Assembly: GCA_045837725.1 (NCBI GenBank) | Contig: JBEWZL010000235.1 | Coordinates: 310,001-374,000, forward strand | DNA length: 64,000 nucleotides | DNA from: Vermamoeba vermiformis | Lineage: Eukaryota > Tubulinea > Echinamoebida | Direction of reading: 5' to 3' | Shown: one piece after another, positions 22,055 through 34,846 of the stretch | Numbering within the stretch: position 1 is the first letter of the stretch | Layout of the letters: every line of letters begins with the position of its first letter | Program-made: the position numbers and the translations under genes | The notes under the pieces: model-generated | Database searches by the model: none | Told to the model about the DNA's origin: nothing | What the model saw: only the letters and a program-made list of their open reading frames with translations

Positions 22055-25000
22055 ATGAGCAAGACACATCTTATATTTATAACACTGGCGTTTGCCGTGT
22101 TTGCAGTGAGTGCTCGCGTTTTTGTCGAGTTCGAAAAGAACATCCAGATTCCCAATGGTTGGAAACGGGTGGATCACGCTAGAAGCGATCAAAGAGTGCA
22201 ATTGACTTTTGCTTTGAAGCAAAAGAATGTTGACAAGCTTGAAGTAAGGCACATCCAGATATTTTTAATGAGAATATCTAGATATTTTTAAATTATAGAT
22301 AAAACGTGAATAATATTAATTTTGATATTACACTTTAAATATAAGACGTGCTATATTATTTTTAACTAATAAATGTATTTAGCAAATTTTTTGGGAAGTT
22401 TCTGATCCCGCCCATCCAAAATACGGTAAGCAATACTTAGTTTACGAATTTTAAAATATTATTACGATATGGTATTGCATTGAGTGAACATACCACGCTC
22501 GATTGGTTCTATTGTGCTATTTTGGTGCCTACATCTGAAACTAAATAAATTCCACGCCAACAGGCAAACATCTGAGCCTCAAACAAGTGGCTGAATTGGT
22601 TAGCCCTGGTAAAGAAGTTGTGGACAAGGTGGTCGCATGGCTCGCATCTCACGGTGTAACCAAGTACTCGATCCCTGTCACGCAAGATTTCGTCAAGGTT
22701 ACCGTTACAGCGAAAAAGGCCTCAGAATTGTTGGCCACTAGCTTCCACCAATTCGTGCACCATGGTACTGGTAAGTATACTTCTAACAAATAAGGCTGCT
22801 GTCTTTAATGGGACTTTTTTGGCGGATTTGGATCGTCCACTGAAAATTCAACTAGTTGACGTTATATTACCTAGGCAAGCGTACTGTACGTGCCATTCAA
22901 CCCTACTCGTTGCCTGAGGATATTGCTCCTCTCATTGACATCGTTGGTGGTGTTCACAGATTCCCTCGTAAGTTGGATGCGCCTTAAAACTCATACTTTG
23001 CCGCTAATTCTAATTTAATTCGAGTAATATGCTAACGTACGTTCATATTTTTAGAATTGAACCGTCTCAAGTACAGATCTGACAAGGATATCGATGTTGT
23101 TCCTTCGAGCGTTGCTCCTACTTCCAACTCGCCCATGATGGTCTATTTGCAAGCTGGTGATGCTGAATTAGGTGCTTTGTTCTTGGTTAGATGCAAGGAT
23201 GGTACGTTCTACTGCTTTAAAATAAGACCTGAATGGTCGATCGAAAGATCCGGATTTGTTTAGTTATTAATTTCTTTCCTTTAATAGGATCTAACGCTAT
23301 GGACGCTTCTTCTCCTTGCTTTAACAAGGGCGATACCGTTGCTTCCTTCCAATTCTCTGCTGTTAACCCAAGCATGGTACGGGATTGCTCGCAAATTCGT
23401 TTTAAACTACGTATTTTCGTTGAACGAGCCCTCATATATTATACTACAGACTACTCAGACTATGAACGTCCCCTTCAACAAATTGCAATGCGCTCAATGC
23501 CGCAACTGGGGTGGAAACTTCAATGCCAAGTGTAACGCTACTGATACCCGTAAGTATCGCTCAATAAGCTCTTATAATCCTATTGGTGTCATATATACGA
23601 TACATATACTCATATTCAAACTAGAATTTGGCTATTCTGATAGTTCTGTCTACTGCTTCTACGCATTCAACAACTTGCCCAACTACGTTCCTTTGAACTA
23701 CACCATTACCACTATTTACGGTAGCGGTGCTCAAAGCAGCCCTTACTCTTATGGTGCTCCTATCTATTTGTCAAGGTAAGACCTTTGGGCTTTGTTTTCT
23801 ACGCGATCTGATGTTGTAATGCAGCCGGATCGACCCAATTTTCGTTCTGAAATTAAATTTCTGTGTTTCTAAAGCATTATACTAACAATTATATACAGAT
23901 GGGTCTTGCCTCAAACTCTTCAACAGACTTACGGCGTTCCTCTTGGTTTGACCAACAGAAACCCTTTCAACCAAGGTCAAGTACGTAATTTGAGCCTTAA
24001 AAGTGCCTTATATGATAGTATTAATTAATACTTAATTTATGTAGTCCGTTTCTGAGTTTTTGGGCGAGTACTACAGCCCTGCAGATCTTACTCAATTCTT
24101 CGCCTTGGCTGGTCTTACTGACGAGAAAGTTGATTATGTCTTCGGTCCTAATGACGCCAACAACCCTGGTGGCGAGGCTAGCTTGGATATTCAAGTAAGT
24201 CATTCACAAAATATTTTTTTTCAGATCGCGTGACCACGTAGATCTGACGAACTTTTACGCTTTTGTGAATGAAGGCAATGACTAACTAATACTTATAGTA
24301 CTTGATGGGTGTCTCCCGCAACGTTACTACCTGGTTCTTGAGCTATGGTGATTTGCACGAGGGTCAAGAACCCTTCTTGGAGTGGCTCACTCAATTGACC
24401 AACACCGAAGTTGTTCCATTCGTTCACAGCACTAGCTATGCCGATGAAGAAACTACTTTGACTATGAGCTATATGAACCGAGTTAACGTCGAATTGATTA
24501 AGAACGGCGCTCGTGGCTTGTCTTTCTTGTTCTCGGCTGGTGACGATGGCGTCGGTGGCTACACGTTGAGAAACAACCCTGATGGTTGCAACATCTTCCA
24601 GCCCGAGTTCCCCAGCAGCAGTCCTTATGTCACAGCCGTCGGTGGCACGCAGTACATGACCAACATTTACCCGATCTGCCATAAGGTCCAGTTCGGCGAG
24701 TCGTTCCAGTGCAATGAGGTCGGCGAGGTTGCTAGCAGCTCTTTGACTGGCAGCAGAATCACGACTGGTGGTGGATTCAGCATCAACTTTGGACGTCCTC
24801 AATACCAAGCTGAAGCTGTCAACACTTTCTTGACTACTCAAGCTGCTAACTTGCCTTCGAGCTACTACTACAACGCGAGCAACAGAGGCTATCCTGACAT
24901 CTCTGCTATTGTACGTAATCATCGTATTTATGTCATTCATGTGTTAATATATTGTGCCCGTAGGCTCACAACTACTTGGTTATTATTGCCGGTCAAATCG

Positions 25001-25501
25001 TTCCTGTTGGTAAGTTTGATTTGGATAAAGTTGGTGGATCGCGCGGATCTAAAGCAAATTTTTTCATGCAGACGGCACTTCTGCCAGCACACCTGTTGTG
25101 GCTGCTCTGCTCACTCTTCTGAACGACTATCAACTCTCTCAAGGCCGTGCTCCTTTGGGCTTCGTCAATCCCTTGTTGTACTCGATTGCCAAGACCAACC
25201 CTGAGGCTTACTTTGGTACGTCTATTCTTGTCAACTACGCCTCTAACGTGACTTTTACTGACTAATTTTATCGCTAGACGTCGTTGTCGGTGAAAACAGA
25301 TGCTCTGCTATTCCCACTGACTGCTGCGCTGAGACTTTCAACGCTGCTCCTGGCTGGGATCCCGTAAGTTTTAGCGTCATTGATCGAATTACTATGCAGT
25401 ATATTAACTCTTATTAATATATAGGTCACTGGTCTCGGTACTCCCAACTTCCAAATCTTCAAGCAAATGTTGGATCAGATCGGTTCTCGCAAGCATCACT
25501 A
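22055..25501 (+). CDS. sedolisin (S53) serine peptidase, tripeptidyl-peptidase-like
   Basis: About a dozen exons start at 22055 with a signal peptide (MSKTHLIFITLAFAVFAVSA). The prodomain follows (VSDPAHPKYGKHLSLKQVAE). Catalytic residues are in place: Glu and Asp in GGEASLDIQY, oxyanion Asp in FLFSAGDDGVGG, and nucleophile Ser in DGTSASTPVVAALL. The C-terminal calcium site is read from DVVVGENRCSA and GWDPVTGLGTPNF. An insertion rich in Cys (CFNKGD, CAQCRNWGG, CNAT) lies between prodomain and catalytic core and may be a lineage feature. S53 enzymes are acid serine peptidases that remove N-terminal tripeptides or cut internally. Signal peptide and acid fold suggest lysosomal or secreted protein digestion. 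GC is higher and codon use smoother than in the neighbours, as expected for a well-expressed gene. Confidence 0.93.
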
Positions 25502-25593
25502 AATGATGACGAAAACAAAAATAAACATCTAACATTAATGTTTTTCCATATTTGGGTATTACAAGTTTTGTTTTAATCTCGTTCAGTGAAAAT

Positions 25594-28500
25594 TTAATTC
25601 AACAAATCAATTAACAAAGTTTTGCCAGTGGCAGTACCAATACAAATCATCGTGTTGTTGTGCAGACTGGCAGTCATGCACGTGATGTCTGAAATAGTGT
25701 CGTCGTGGAGCGTTATCATGCGTTGAATAGTCAGAGTCTAAATAATAGTGTCAGAAAGATCAGATCTGCATCCGACTCGTGAAAAAATAATTCTTTCTTA
25801 CCTTGCTGTCTAGCACGAGAATATTATCATCGCGCAAGCAAAGATAAATATGAGTGCCTTGTGCCTATATAAATTGAGATTAGAAACACGTGAGGAATTT
25901 CGCGAAACCAAACAAAAAAATGATAAAAACTGAAAAACGATTACTAAATTTGGAAGAAGTTTTTGTTAGGTAGCCTGAAGAAAATATCTGCAAACTTACG
26001 CTCCAAGCTGCAAATTTAATTGGCGCCAAATCCTCTCGGTGTTTGTACTTGGCCACTAACGTCAGATCTCGCTTGCAAATCACAACGTAATTGTTGCGTG
26101 ACATCAAGACACGTGTCTCGTCCAGTTGTCGGGACTCTCCGAAGACACCAGGCGGCGTGAAGACTGTGATGCGCACGTCACCTTCGCCGTCCAAGACAGC
26201 TTGCGTGTGTCGTTTGAATTCGTACATGTCATTCTCTTTGACCATGCGCCACGCTGACACTTTGCTGGAATATTACCAAAAAAGGAAATATCAGTATGGA
26301 ATGATCGTTCATGAATGGTAAAATGATTTTGCTTACCCGTCTTTGCTGCCAGCAAGTGCGTAATAACTTGACAGTTTGTAAATTGGTGCAAAGGCAATTG
26401 CTACAAGCGGAAAAATGTTAATTTTTTGAATAACATTGATAAAATTTGATTGTTTTTTTACCTGTAATTTCATAGGTCTGCACGCCATCGTTCAAAATTG
26501 CAGTTTTGAGTTCTGGTTTGTTGACATGCGAGTTGAATCGATACAATTCTCCTTTCTAAAAATAGAAATAACCAAATTAGGCAAACACATCACCGCACAA
26601 CACGCTTACCTTAGTGCCTAACAGCAGCAAATTATTGTCTTGCGGGCACATGGCGTAGACAGTCAAGCCAAAGTCAGCAGGTGGCGTGTAGAGTCGTGCT
26701 TTGAAGCCCAATGTCTTCTTGTCCTTCACTTGCAACAGCCGCAAATCACCTTCAGCATTCGTCAGGGTGAAGGCGTCGCTCTGAAATTTCAAAGTTATGA
26801 GTATTTCCTTATTTGGTAATCGAGGTAATGCGTACGTTAGTGATGGCCAAGGCAGGGTACTCAGCGTTGCAGTGCAAATTGGGATCTTCGAAGAAACTGA
26901 AGCCGGGCTGCGAGTCCAACGTCAACTACAAATCAAGTTCCAGTTTAGTAATCCGTTCATGAATTAATGGTTCACTGAACCGTAGGCACACCGTACCTTT
27001 TCAGCAGGATGGAACCAAACTTTGTGATGTCCGTTTGCGGCCATTGCAAACAACATGTTTTCTAAATTAGGAAGTGTCAGAAGGGTTTAGAATGACACGT
27101 GTCAAATTTCAATTTTGGATTACCGTTCCAGCTGAATCTGACGGCACGAATCGCGGCAGTAGGAGTGTCAGGCAACAACAGCTTGCGGAAATTTCGTACG
27201 GGAATGATGCGCGGAACAACTGGTGTTGGTGCAGGTGTCGGGGTTGGGGTTGGCGTGGGAGTGCTTGTCTGTGGCACGGGCACTGCGCTCTTGGTGGGAG
27301 TAGAGGTCGCAGAGCTCTTTTGCAGGGCCTTGGAGAGCGGACCTTGCGAGCCTTGCGATCCCGAGCCACGTGACTGTGACTGCTGCGAGGAAGACTTTTC
27401 AACTTCCATCTCGTCGTGACCTTGCGCCTCATCACCGCTGTCCACCAGCATCTCATCGTCGTGACTCGGCAACTTGCCGCCTGTTTTACGTGCACTGTCC
27501 GCACCAGTCGCTGTTTCAAGAAAAAACACGTGTCAGATACCGTGATAAAACTCTATTGATTAATTAGACTTGCCTTTTTTGGCACCTGCTGGTGGCGGAA
27601 CATTAGTCGATGATCTTCTCTTGCCGCTGTCAACACGACCACTGTCATCGAATGTCACGGCATTGGGAATCTACATAGATATTAGACCACTTGCCTAATT
27701 AGGAATAATGGGCTTGGACGTACCTTGAAGTGGGTCTGAGCCTCAGAGTTAGCGAGAATGACCACTGAATCGTTGTCCAATGTCGCAGCCAACAATTGTC
27801 CGAGCTTGTTGAAGTTGACAGCCAGGACCAGTCTGTTCTGTGTCAATTCTTCCGACACGCGTGCAATTACACTGTAATCCGTGATTTGATAGAACTTGAT
27901 CACTTTGTCGTCCGGCACGGCTAACAAGTTTTGATAGGCTGACATTGCCACAGGCTCTTTAGACGTCTTTCTAAACTCTTTGAACTCGGCCTTCTTCATG
28001 TCCGTGCTCGTGTAGTCCCATTCGACCAATGAGCGCGGGCCAGTACCCACTGAAAACACGCGCGTGGCCACCGTGACAAAATCACACACGCTAAAAATAG
28101 CTCCGTTAGTACTTGTTGCTCGGCACCTACGATGATTTTTTGATATTTTGATGAAATTTCTTTCGTACCCGTTCTCGCTGGGCAAGCCTAAAGGCTCAGG
28201 CACGGCCAATTCGCTACAGAGTGTCCTGCAACAGAACGCCACGTTGTGTTTGGACGCGAGCAACAAGAATTGATATTCTGAGTCCCCTTGTTGCGTGACA
28301 AACTCGCCAATAGCAGTAATATCCTGGATACAAGAGTCAACATTGGGATTGCCTAATTTGGAAATTAAATTTGGTTTGTCTTACGTGGCCTTCAGGAATT
28401 TCGTATTTATGTTCGAGTTTGGCAGTCACAGCGTCCCAGCCAAACGCATTGCCGTCCACATCAGCTGAAATAATCATCGTCTTGTGACTATAATAGAATA

Positions 28501-30656
28501 TTAATATTTATATCATTCATTAATAACAATTGCGTTCTTACCCTTTGCTGCGACTAATTTTGTAGTCACTATCTTTGCCGTCAGTTCTAGAGAAAAAAAT
28601 TTTAATTAAAGTGGCACGTGTCATATAAAACAAGAATTTTTGTACGTACAAGTACGCGTCAACAAATGCAAATTTTTGAACATTTGCATCGTGCACGATT
28701 GTCCTAGCCTCCGCGAATTCATTTTCAGACTTAAAGCGGAACAAATCGATCGCGTTGTCATCAATGTACGACACCGCTATAAAAAAAAATCACGTGTTAG
28801 TATGAATACCAAAAGAATTCTTGCAATGATTATCCGACCAATCACGTACCAAAGAATCGTCCGTCCTTTGAAAAGTCCAAGGCGGCAATAGGTTTCTTAT
28901 GCGCAGCACAATATTCATGGCCGACCTTCAAATCGATCAACGTGATTGAGCCACCACTCATAGAATTAATGCAAACTAAGAGTTATTCCGTTAGACCGGT
29001 CTACTTGCCTAATATAGTAAACTTTTTTTTTACGTACCAATGAGGATGTGATCGTACTTGGGATTGAATTTCGCTGCGACAACTTTGCAGTCGCGGAATT
29101 TCAAAGTGGTCAATAGCCGCACGGGCAACACTTCTTCTTCCTCCTCGTCTTCAGGCTTGGCAACACGTGCTTTTTTCTTCTTGGGCCCGTCGTCTACAGG
29201 CGTCGTGGCCGAGCGTTTCAACTTGGTGGTGGTGCCGCTGGGTGTGGCCGCGGTGGTGCCGTTAGAACTGCTCGGTGACACGCCATTGGACTTGGAAGAC
29301 TGTGAATTCGGTGTGTTATTGACGCTGGTATTGTTGTTGTTAATGGCGAGTTTTTCTTGTTGGCCTGTAGCCGCTGCTCGTTGTTGCGTTGGACTCGCTT
29401 CAACACGTTTCTCAGACTTTTCAGACTTCTCACTCGCTTCTTCTTTGCTCGCAGCACTCGAGTTCGGGAGGACCTCGGGTTTGTGACCCACGCCGTTGAT
29501 CTAAAAATAGAATTAATGGCCGTGTCATGCAGCGGAATAAAGAGTAGTACTGTAGATTTTTACCTTGCGAGGAGGCAACACGTCGTCTGGTGCTTTGTAA
29601 CCACAACGATGGTCTTCGAATAAAGTCCAAATATAGTTCTGTGGCGTGTCTGATTTGGGCTTGCAAAGATTGTGCTGGTAATTCAAACTAAACAAAAAAT
29701 TGAATTAATTTCTATTGATTTTAGATCCATCGCTTTTATTCATGAATTTTTATGCTAATAGCAAGAATATTTGCATATTGGTTCATGAACGAATTACCTA
29801 TGATTAAGAAGCGTTTTCAAACGACCTTCAGGCACGTTGACAGGTCGTAATTGATCAGCCAATACTCGCATCAGTCCTTTTTCTATTTTTTGATTCCATA
29901 ATGCCTCGCGGTACTTTGATGTGTCGCGCCATGATTTGAGATTATCATCGATTTTACTAAATTAGGAAAAATTAAAGTGATGTTCTCAATGTAAGTACGT
30001 CAATGATTATTTTATCGTTTTTAAGCGCCATAATAATATTAATATTATTCTATAATATTTTAAAAATTATACGTACTCTAAATCTTGCGTAAAGCTCTCG
30101 TACAAAATTTTCTTCAAGCTTTCATAGATCGGCTCGCTTTTAACGAACGCAAAATCGTCTTTTAATAACTGTAATGCCGCGCCGTATTCCTTTCTATAAT
30201 AATAAAAATTAGATTTAAGTTTTGCGTCTTTGTTTCAGATCTGCCTCGATCGTTCAATGAAAAATCTGTACCTGTGAACAGCCTCAAAGAAATACTCTTT
30301 CAAAATATCAAATAATATTATTTGATGATCAGGGCCATGGTCCACTGATAGAAAGCCTCGCAAATACTTTTTGAGGGTTACAAAATCTGATGCGACGAAG
30401 AGCTGCTTCGCGTAAGCAATATCAAAATAATATCCCGATGCGCTCTCCAATCTATACAATAATAGTATTAATTAAACTGCTATAATTAAAGCGAATGGTA
30501 TTTTTAAAAATATTTCTAAACTGGATGCGCTAGTTCTTCTTGCATTTGCAGTATATCGATATTATTAATAACATACGCATGAACAGCTTCGGTCCACTCG
30601 CGCTCTTTCAAGAAGCCATGGATTAGGCCAACTATATCCGGGATCAACTTATCCAT
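25594..30656 (-). CDS. TOPLESS-like LisH/CTLH/WD40 corepressor
   Basis: About twenty exons run from the ATG at 30656 to the stop at 25594. The N-terminus follows the TOPLESS layout: LisH (MDKLIPDIVGLIHGFLKERE), CTLH (LESASGYYFDIAYAKQLFVA, then LKKYLRGFLSVDHGPD), a CRA-like helix (YGAALQLLKDDFAFVKSEPI), then RLKTLLNHSLNYQHNLCKPK and WTLFEDHRC. The last two match the LRTLINQSLNWQHQLC and TLFTDHSC signature of plant TPL/TPR proteins. A Ser/Lys/Gln/Asn linker with a basic KKKKARVAKPEDEEEE patch (possible nuclear signal) follows. The remainder is WD40-like strands through to TGKTLLIDLLN at the end. A second low-complexity Ser/Gln/Pro-Thr region lies near 27100-27520. In plants TPL proteins bind EAR-motif repressors and recruit histone deacetylases; a nuclear corepressor role here is inference from the layout. 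Confidence 0.82.
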
Positions 30657-30978
30657 TGCCTTTAGATCCCCTAATATCAATATAAAAATACTTCAAATAG
30701 GAGTTCTATTGTCGATAGGCAACGACGAATATAAAAAATACCCTTAACACCTGAATTAAAATATTGTTAGGCCTTTTCGCGCGAAAGAAAAAATAATTCT
30801 GTTGTCCGGACCTATTGAGTTTATTTGTTTAATCCTGCGCTATAAGGTTATCATAAATCAATTCGTATAATAATATGCTTGATGAAGCGATAGACGATGA
30901 AGCCTAAAATTAGAAATCAAAAAATGAAGATATTTGTTTCAATTTTGACGATCAGATCGCAACAATAGATAATTTAAT

Positions 30979-32872
30979 ATGGAGCATAAAAGCCCTGAAT
31001 CGCAATATGTTCATGGGCCCGAGATAAGAGGCCCAGCTCGTCCTTTAGCCTTGCCCATCTACACATCTTCCACTTACAGACTCGAGAACGCACACCACGG
31101 TAAAATTAGTTGCAAATAATTATGAAATATTAATAATTAATTAGGTGCCGTACTTTGTGAACGAGAAGAGGTCCCTAAAGGCAGTTCTCCGTGGTTGTAC
31201 TCGAGGTAAAAAAATTTTTGACAAATACCAGGCCATTTTTAACTACACATTCAATACTGCAGATTGGAATATCATATTTAAGTCATATTAAATTATCAAA
31301 CATAATTTTTAATTCAAACATTCGGATTTTCGCACCTTTCTGACGATCTAGCTTAGATGGGGCAATCCAACGACAGATGCAGTTGCTAGACATATTGCCG
31401 AAATAGAAGGAGGGTAAGATAATACAGAAATACGGATTAAATCGATATCACATCAAATTTTTGACATCCATTCCGACAGTGCTGGATGCATCTTGACTTC
31501 CTCAGGCATGGCAGCTATATCCACAACGCTATTAACCTTCTTAAATCCTGGCGACCATATTGTATGCGGTAGCTCTATTTACGGTAAGTTTCTAGCACCT
31601 GTTGCGTCTTCTTGGATTTGATCTAAGATCTGCTAGGCGGTACAAGCGAGCTAATTCGAGGATTTTTGCAAAAATGGGGAATTCAAGCGACTTGGGTAAG
31701 CCATAATAAGACTATTATAAATACGCTATGCAGATTAACTGATTTGTACTGCAGGTTGATAGTAAAGACATCGCTAATTACCGTCGTGCAATTCAACCTA
31801 ACACTAAAATATTATATGGCGAGAGTCCTTCTAATCCGACATTAGAGTAAGACTAAATACCATATCTCTTGAGTAGATCTGACTCCGATCTTTTTTTAGC
31901 ATGGTTGATTTCGATGCCTTAGCCACATTGGGAAAAGAACATAATATAATGTAAGTCTAATACTATGCAGAGTCTAATATAGAGCCTCTATATAATCGTA
32001 CTAACGCATCGCTTAAAGAACGATAATTGACGGTACTTTTGGATCTCCGTACAACCAAACACCGCTCAAGCACGGCCTCGATATCGTTATCCACAGCGCT
32101 ACTAGTATGTATATACATTGTTTTTTCATATATTAGTCGCGAACTAACGACCCTATCAAATTACAGAATTCCTTGGCGGTCATTCGGATCTGCTCGCAGG
32201 AGTGATTGCAATCCGTAGAGAAGAGCACTGCGAGCCTGTATGGAACACATTGAAGTTATTTGGCGGTGCATTATCGCCTTGGGACTCATTTTTGCTGGAA
32301 CGCGGGATCAAGACTTTAGCGTTACGTGTAGCTCGTCAAAATGATAACGCGAACAAATTAGCGCATTTTTTGAATAGCCATCCTAAAATAGAAAAAGTTC
32401 ATTACCCTGGCTTAGCTTCGCATCCACAGCACGAACTGGCCAAGCGACAAATGAAAGGCTTCGGAGGCATGATTTCTTTTGAAGTGAAGGGCGGAATCCA
32501 AGCTGGCATTAAGCTCATCGAATCAGTTAAATTGATTGCATTGGCGGTATCACTCGGAGGATGTGAATCGTTGATCGAACACGCTGCTTCTATGACTCAT
32601 TTACACGTGCCAAGTGTAAGATCCGCAATCCTTTTTATGAACCGAAATTTCTCTTCTTTACACGGTTATTAACCTCTTATCTAATAGGAAGAACGAATTA
32701 AAGCAGGAATCACCGATGGACTAATCAGATTTTCCGTTGGTAAGTTGGAACATAAAATAATTTTGCATAGATCTCATCCGTTCGAACGAAAAAGCTAATC
32801 AATTGTATTTTAGGCATTGAACATGTGGACGACTTAATTGAAGATTTAAGACAGGCACTAGAATTAATTTAG
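30979..32872 (+). CDS. Cys/Met-metabolism PLP enzyme (cystathionine or methionine gamma-lyase type)
   Basis: About ten exons from 30979 to the stop at 32870-32872, roughly 400 residues as usual for the family. Recognisable pieces: LPIYTSSTY, YSRWGNPTTDAVARHIAEIE, LTSSGMAAISTTLLTFLNPG, ILYGESPSNPTLE, IIDGTFGSPYNQTPLKHGLD, and VIHSATKFLGGHSDLLAGV. The last holds the Schiff-base lysine in SATK. The C-terminal domain has KVHYPGLASHPQHELAKRQM and GGCESLIEHAASMTH. The fold cleaves or forms C-S bonds in cystathionine, methionine or homocysteine pathways in the cytosol. The usual DNTF is DGTF here. This does not decide between a cystathionine gamma-lyase, methionine gamma-lyase or gamma-synthase role, and I leave that open. 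Confidence 0.9.
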
Positions 32873-32993
32873 AGAAAGAATAATCGTCAATTAAACGTCG
32901 TTTTCATCCAGTATTTACCCAGGAGTACATTAATAATTTACAATAACAGCTTGTACCGAAGTAACTACAATACTATTAATAATGAATATTAGT

Positions 32994-34069
32994 CTACGGT
33001 TCCCATCCATGTTGAAGTGCAACGCGTGTAAAAGCTTCTTTAGCCTATGAAATGTAACGAGTTAAGCGGTCAATTGTATTGATATTGCTGCGAAGTACCT
33101 CTTTTTCTGTATATTTTGACTTATGATGATGGCTAAATAAGACATTAATAAGCAAGAGCAATTGAGAAGCAAGATCCAGTGAACTTACAAATCGATCGCG
33201 GCACCACCGTCTACTAATAACTGTCGAATCATAACAAATATCTAATATATATTTTAGTAACACTTACATATTATTTATAAGATCGGATAATATGTCTTAC
33301 CTGAATTAAATCATTCTCTGGATTCCATCCGGACCTCGTCAGATCATAAACGCAAATTGAGCCACCAATAGTGATATGGCCAGTATACTATAGTAAAATA
33401 TTAACATAATGTGCTAAGAAGAGGATTATACGCGGCTCCTAAAACCGGTTATTGCGAGCCGAAAGAATTACGGATGTGGTACCTGTCTAAAGCGAGGATA
33501 AACAACGCGAATAAATGGTGGCGTGCTTGGATAATCTTTTGGAAACAATATTTCGAGGCATACGCCTTCTTTGCCAGTCTTCTCTTTGTATTTTTCGAGA
33601 TCCTTACTGAAATTGAAAAGGCACGTTAGTAACGTCAAACCAAAAATATCTTACAAATAAACACTCATATTAATACATAATTTTATATTGCACGTAGAAG
33701 TACGAATAGTACTGTTTGACGCTCAAAACAAGCACTTGATCAACAAAAGAAAATTTAGGGAATTCAGCACAAATTTGAAAAATCGACGAGAATATATTGT
33801 TAATTGGCAATGGTAATATGAATAATAAAGGATAGGCTCCAACGTCCAAGTAATATTTCAAATAAAATTTAATTATTAATTTACCTCAGCGGGACCTCGG
33901 GTGCAAAATTAAATAGCCATACTTTCCACCTATAAATATTATCGTCTACTGTTTCAACTCTAAATCCTTCTTTTTCGGGTTCTAACTCCAAGATCCCCGT
34001 CAACAACTTGAACAGATGTTCCGTCGTTTGCTTAGCGCCTCTATGGCCAACGACAGATGCATTACCCAT
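32994..34069 (-). CDS. UBE2Q-like ubiquitin-conjugating enzyme
   Basis: Exon joining in phase gives the UBC fold: LFKLLTGILELEPEKEGFRV, DDNIYRWKVWLFNF, then SKDLEKYKEKTGKEGVCLEI, FPKDYPSTPPFIRVVYP, and TGHITIGGSICVYDLTRSGW. This contains the catalytic Cys in the GG-S-IC context typical of UBE2Q. A 35-nt microexon (FHHHKSKYTEKE) restores the phase to a last exon reading AKEAFTRVALQHGWEP, matching the UBE2Q C-terminus. UBE2Q enzymes are non-canonical E2s. The ATG at 34069 is the first in the exon. A further coding-like exon at about 34198-34374 (VELVEPSFKVQLIKYSPATM, donor GTAAGT) can be joined in phase upstream, so the true N-terminus may be longer. Confidence 0.78.
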
Positions 34070-34197
34070 GATAATTAATAATATTAATAATGCAACTGTG
34101 GTACTGAACGAATAAAGTGAAAAACGAGCTGTTAGCCAAAAAACTCAGTTTAGCTTTAACAAATAGTTGGAGTACTCCCTCGACTCAACGATACTTA

Positions 34198-34390
34198 CAT
34201 GCGTATGTTATTTAGAATCATGTTGTGATACCAACTCAGATCGATTGGAGTTTTTCCACTGCCTTCGCTAGAACTGATATTTGACGTCAAAATTATTTGC
34301 ATCGTTGCGGGTGAATACTTGATGAGTTGAACTTTAAAACTTGGCTCCACTAGTTCAACTAAATATTCACCAACATAGCGCTACTGGAAG
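34198..34390 (-). CDS. possible upstream exon of the UBE2Q-like gene
   Basis: On the minus strand an open stretch reads RYVGEYLVELVEPSFKVQLI and on to SWYHNMILNNIR, ending at a GTAAGTATC donor near 34198. Joined to the acceptor CCACAG just before 34104 it stays in frame into MGNASVVGHRG. I found no convincing start codon upstream. It could be an N-terminal exon of the E2 gene or a remnant. Confidence 0.35.
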
Positions 34391-34525
34391 TCAACAGGGG
34401 TCAAATTTCCCCCGCGGAACAACAAGCCAAACAAATAAATAAACATTTTTAAAACGTAAATTCCACTACACCCCTGATCGCTACCACAATTCGTTACATT
34501 GTAGAATAATGGACCTTCGACAATT

Positions 34526-34846
34526 ATGCTCCCAGTTAAGCTTCAACAGCTTCAACAGTTACAACAAATCGTACAACAGGAGTTGGCAACTTGGACCGCA
34601 GCCCCTGAGTACACGTTCAGTGGGCTAGCTAACCCTACTGTCCGCGAAAACCCGAATGTGGGTCCGGAAAATTGGGGTTTCCAGTTTTCGGACGCAAATA
34701 ACAGCTGGCATGTTTTTTACTTCCGGAATACAAACGACCCTGCGTTTAATACCCTGGCAGCTAATTCCTATGCCCCTATGAACTCTCGATGGAAAATTCA
34801 GCTCGGAGAGAATAATCGCATACTCAGGATTGCAAGGTTAAACTGA
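34526..34846 (+). CDS. hypothetical 106-residue protein
   Basis: A single ATG-started open frame without introns, beginning MLPVKLQQLQQLQQIVQQEL with a glutamine/leucine heptad-like start, then an aromatic-rich region (ENWGFQFSDANNSWHVFYF) and a basic end (RWKIQLGENNRILRIARLN). No signal peptide or membrane segment. Its codon use and GC are higher than those of the surrounding AT-rich DNA. I do not recognise it. It could be a small host gene or part of an unrecognised mobile element. Confidence 0.45.
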   Translation: MLPVKLQQLQQLQQIVQQELATWTAAPEYTFSGLANPTVRENPNVGPENWGFQFSDANNSWHVFYFRNTNDPAFNTLAANSYAPMNSRWKIQLGENNRILRIARLN

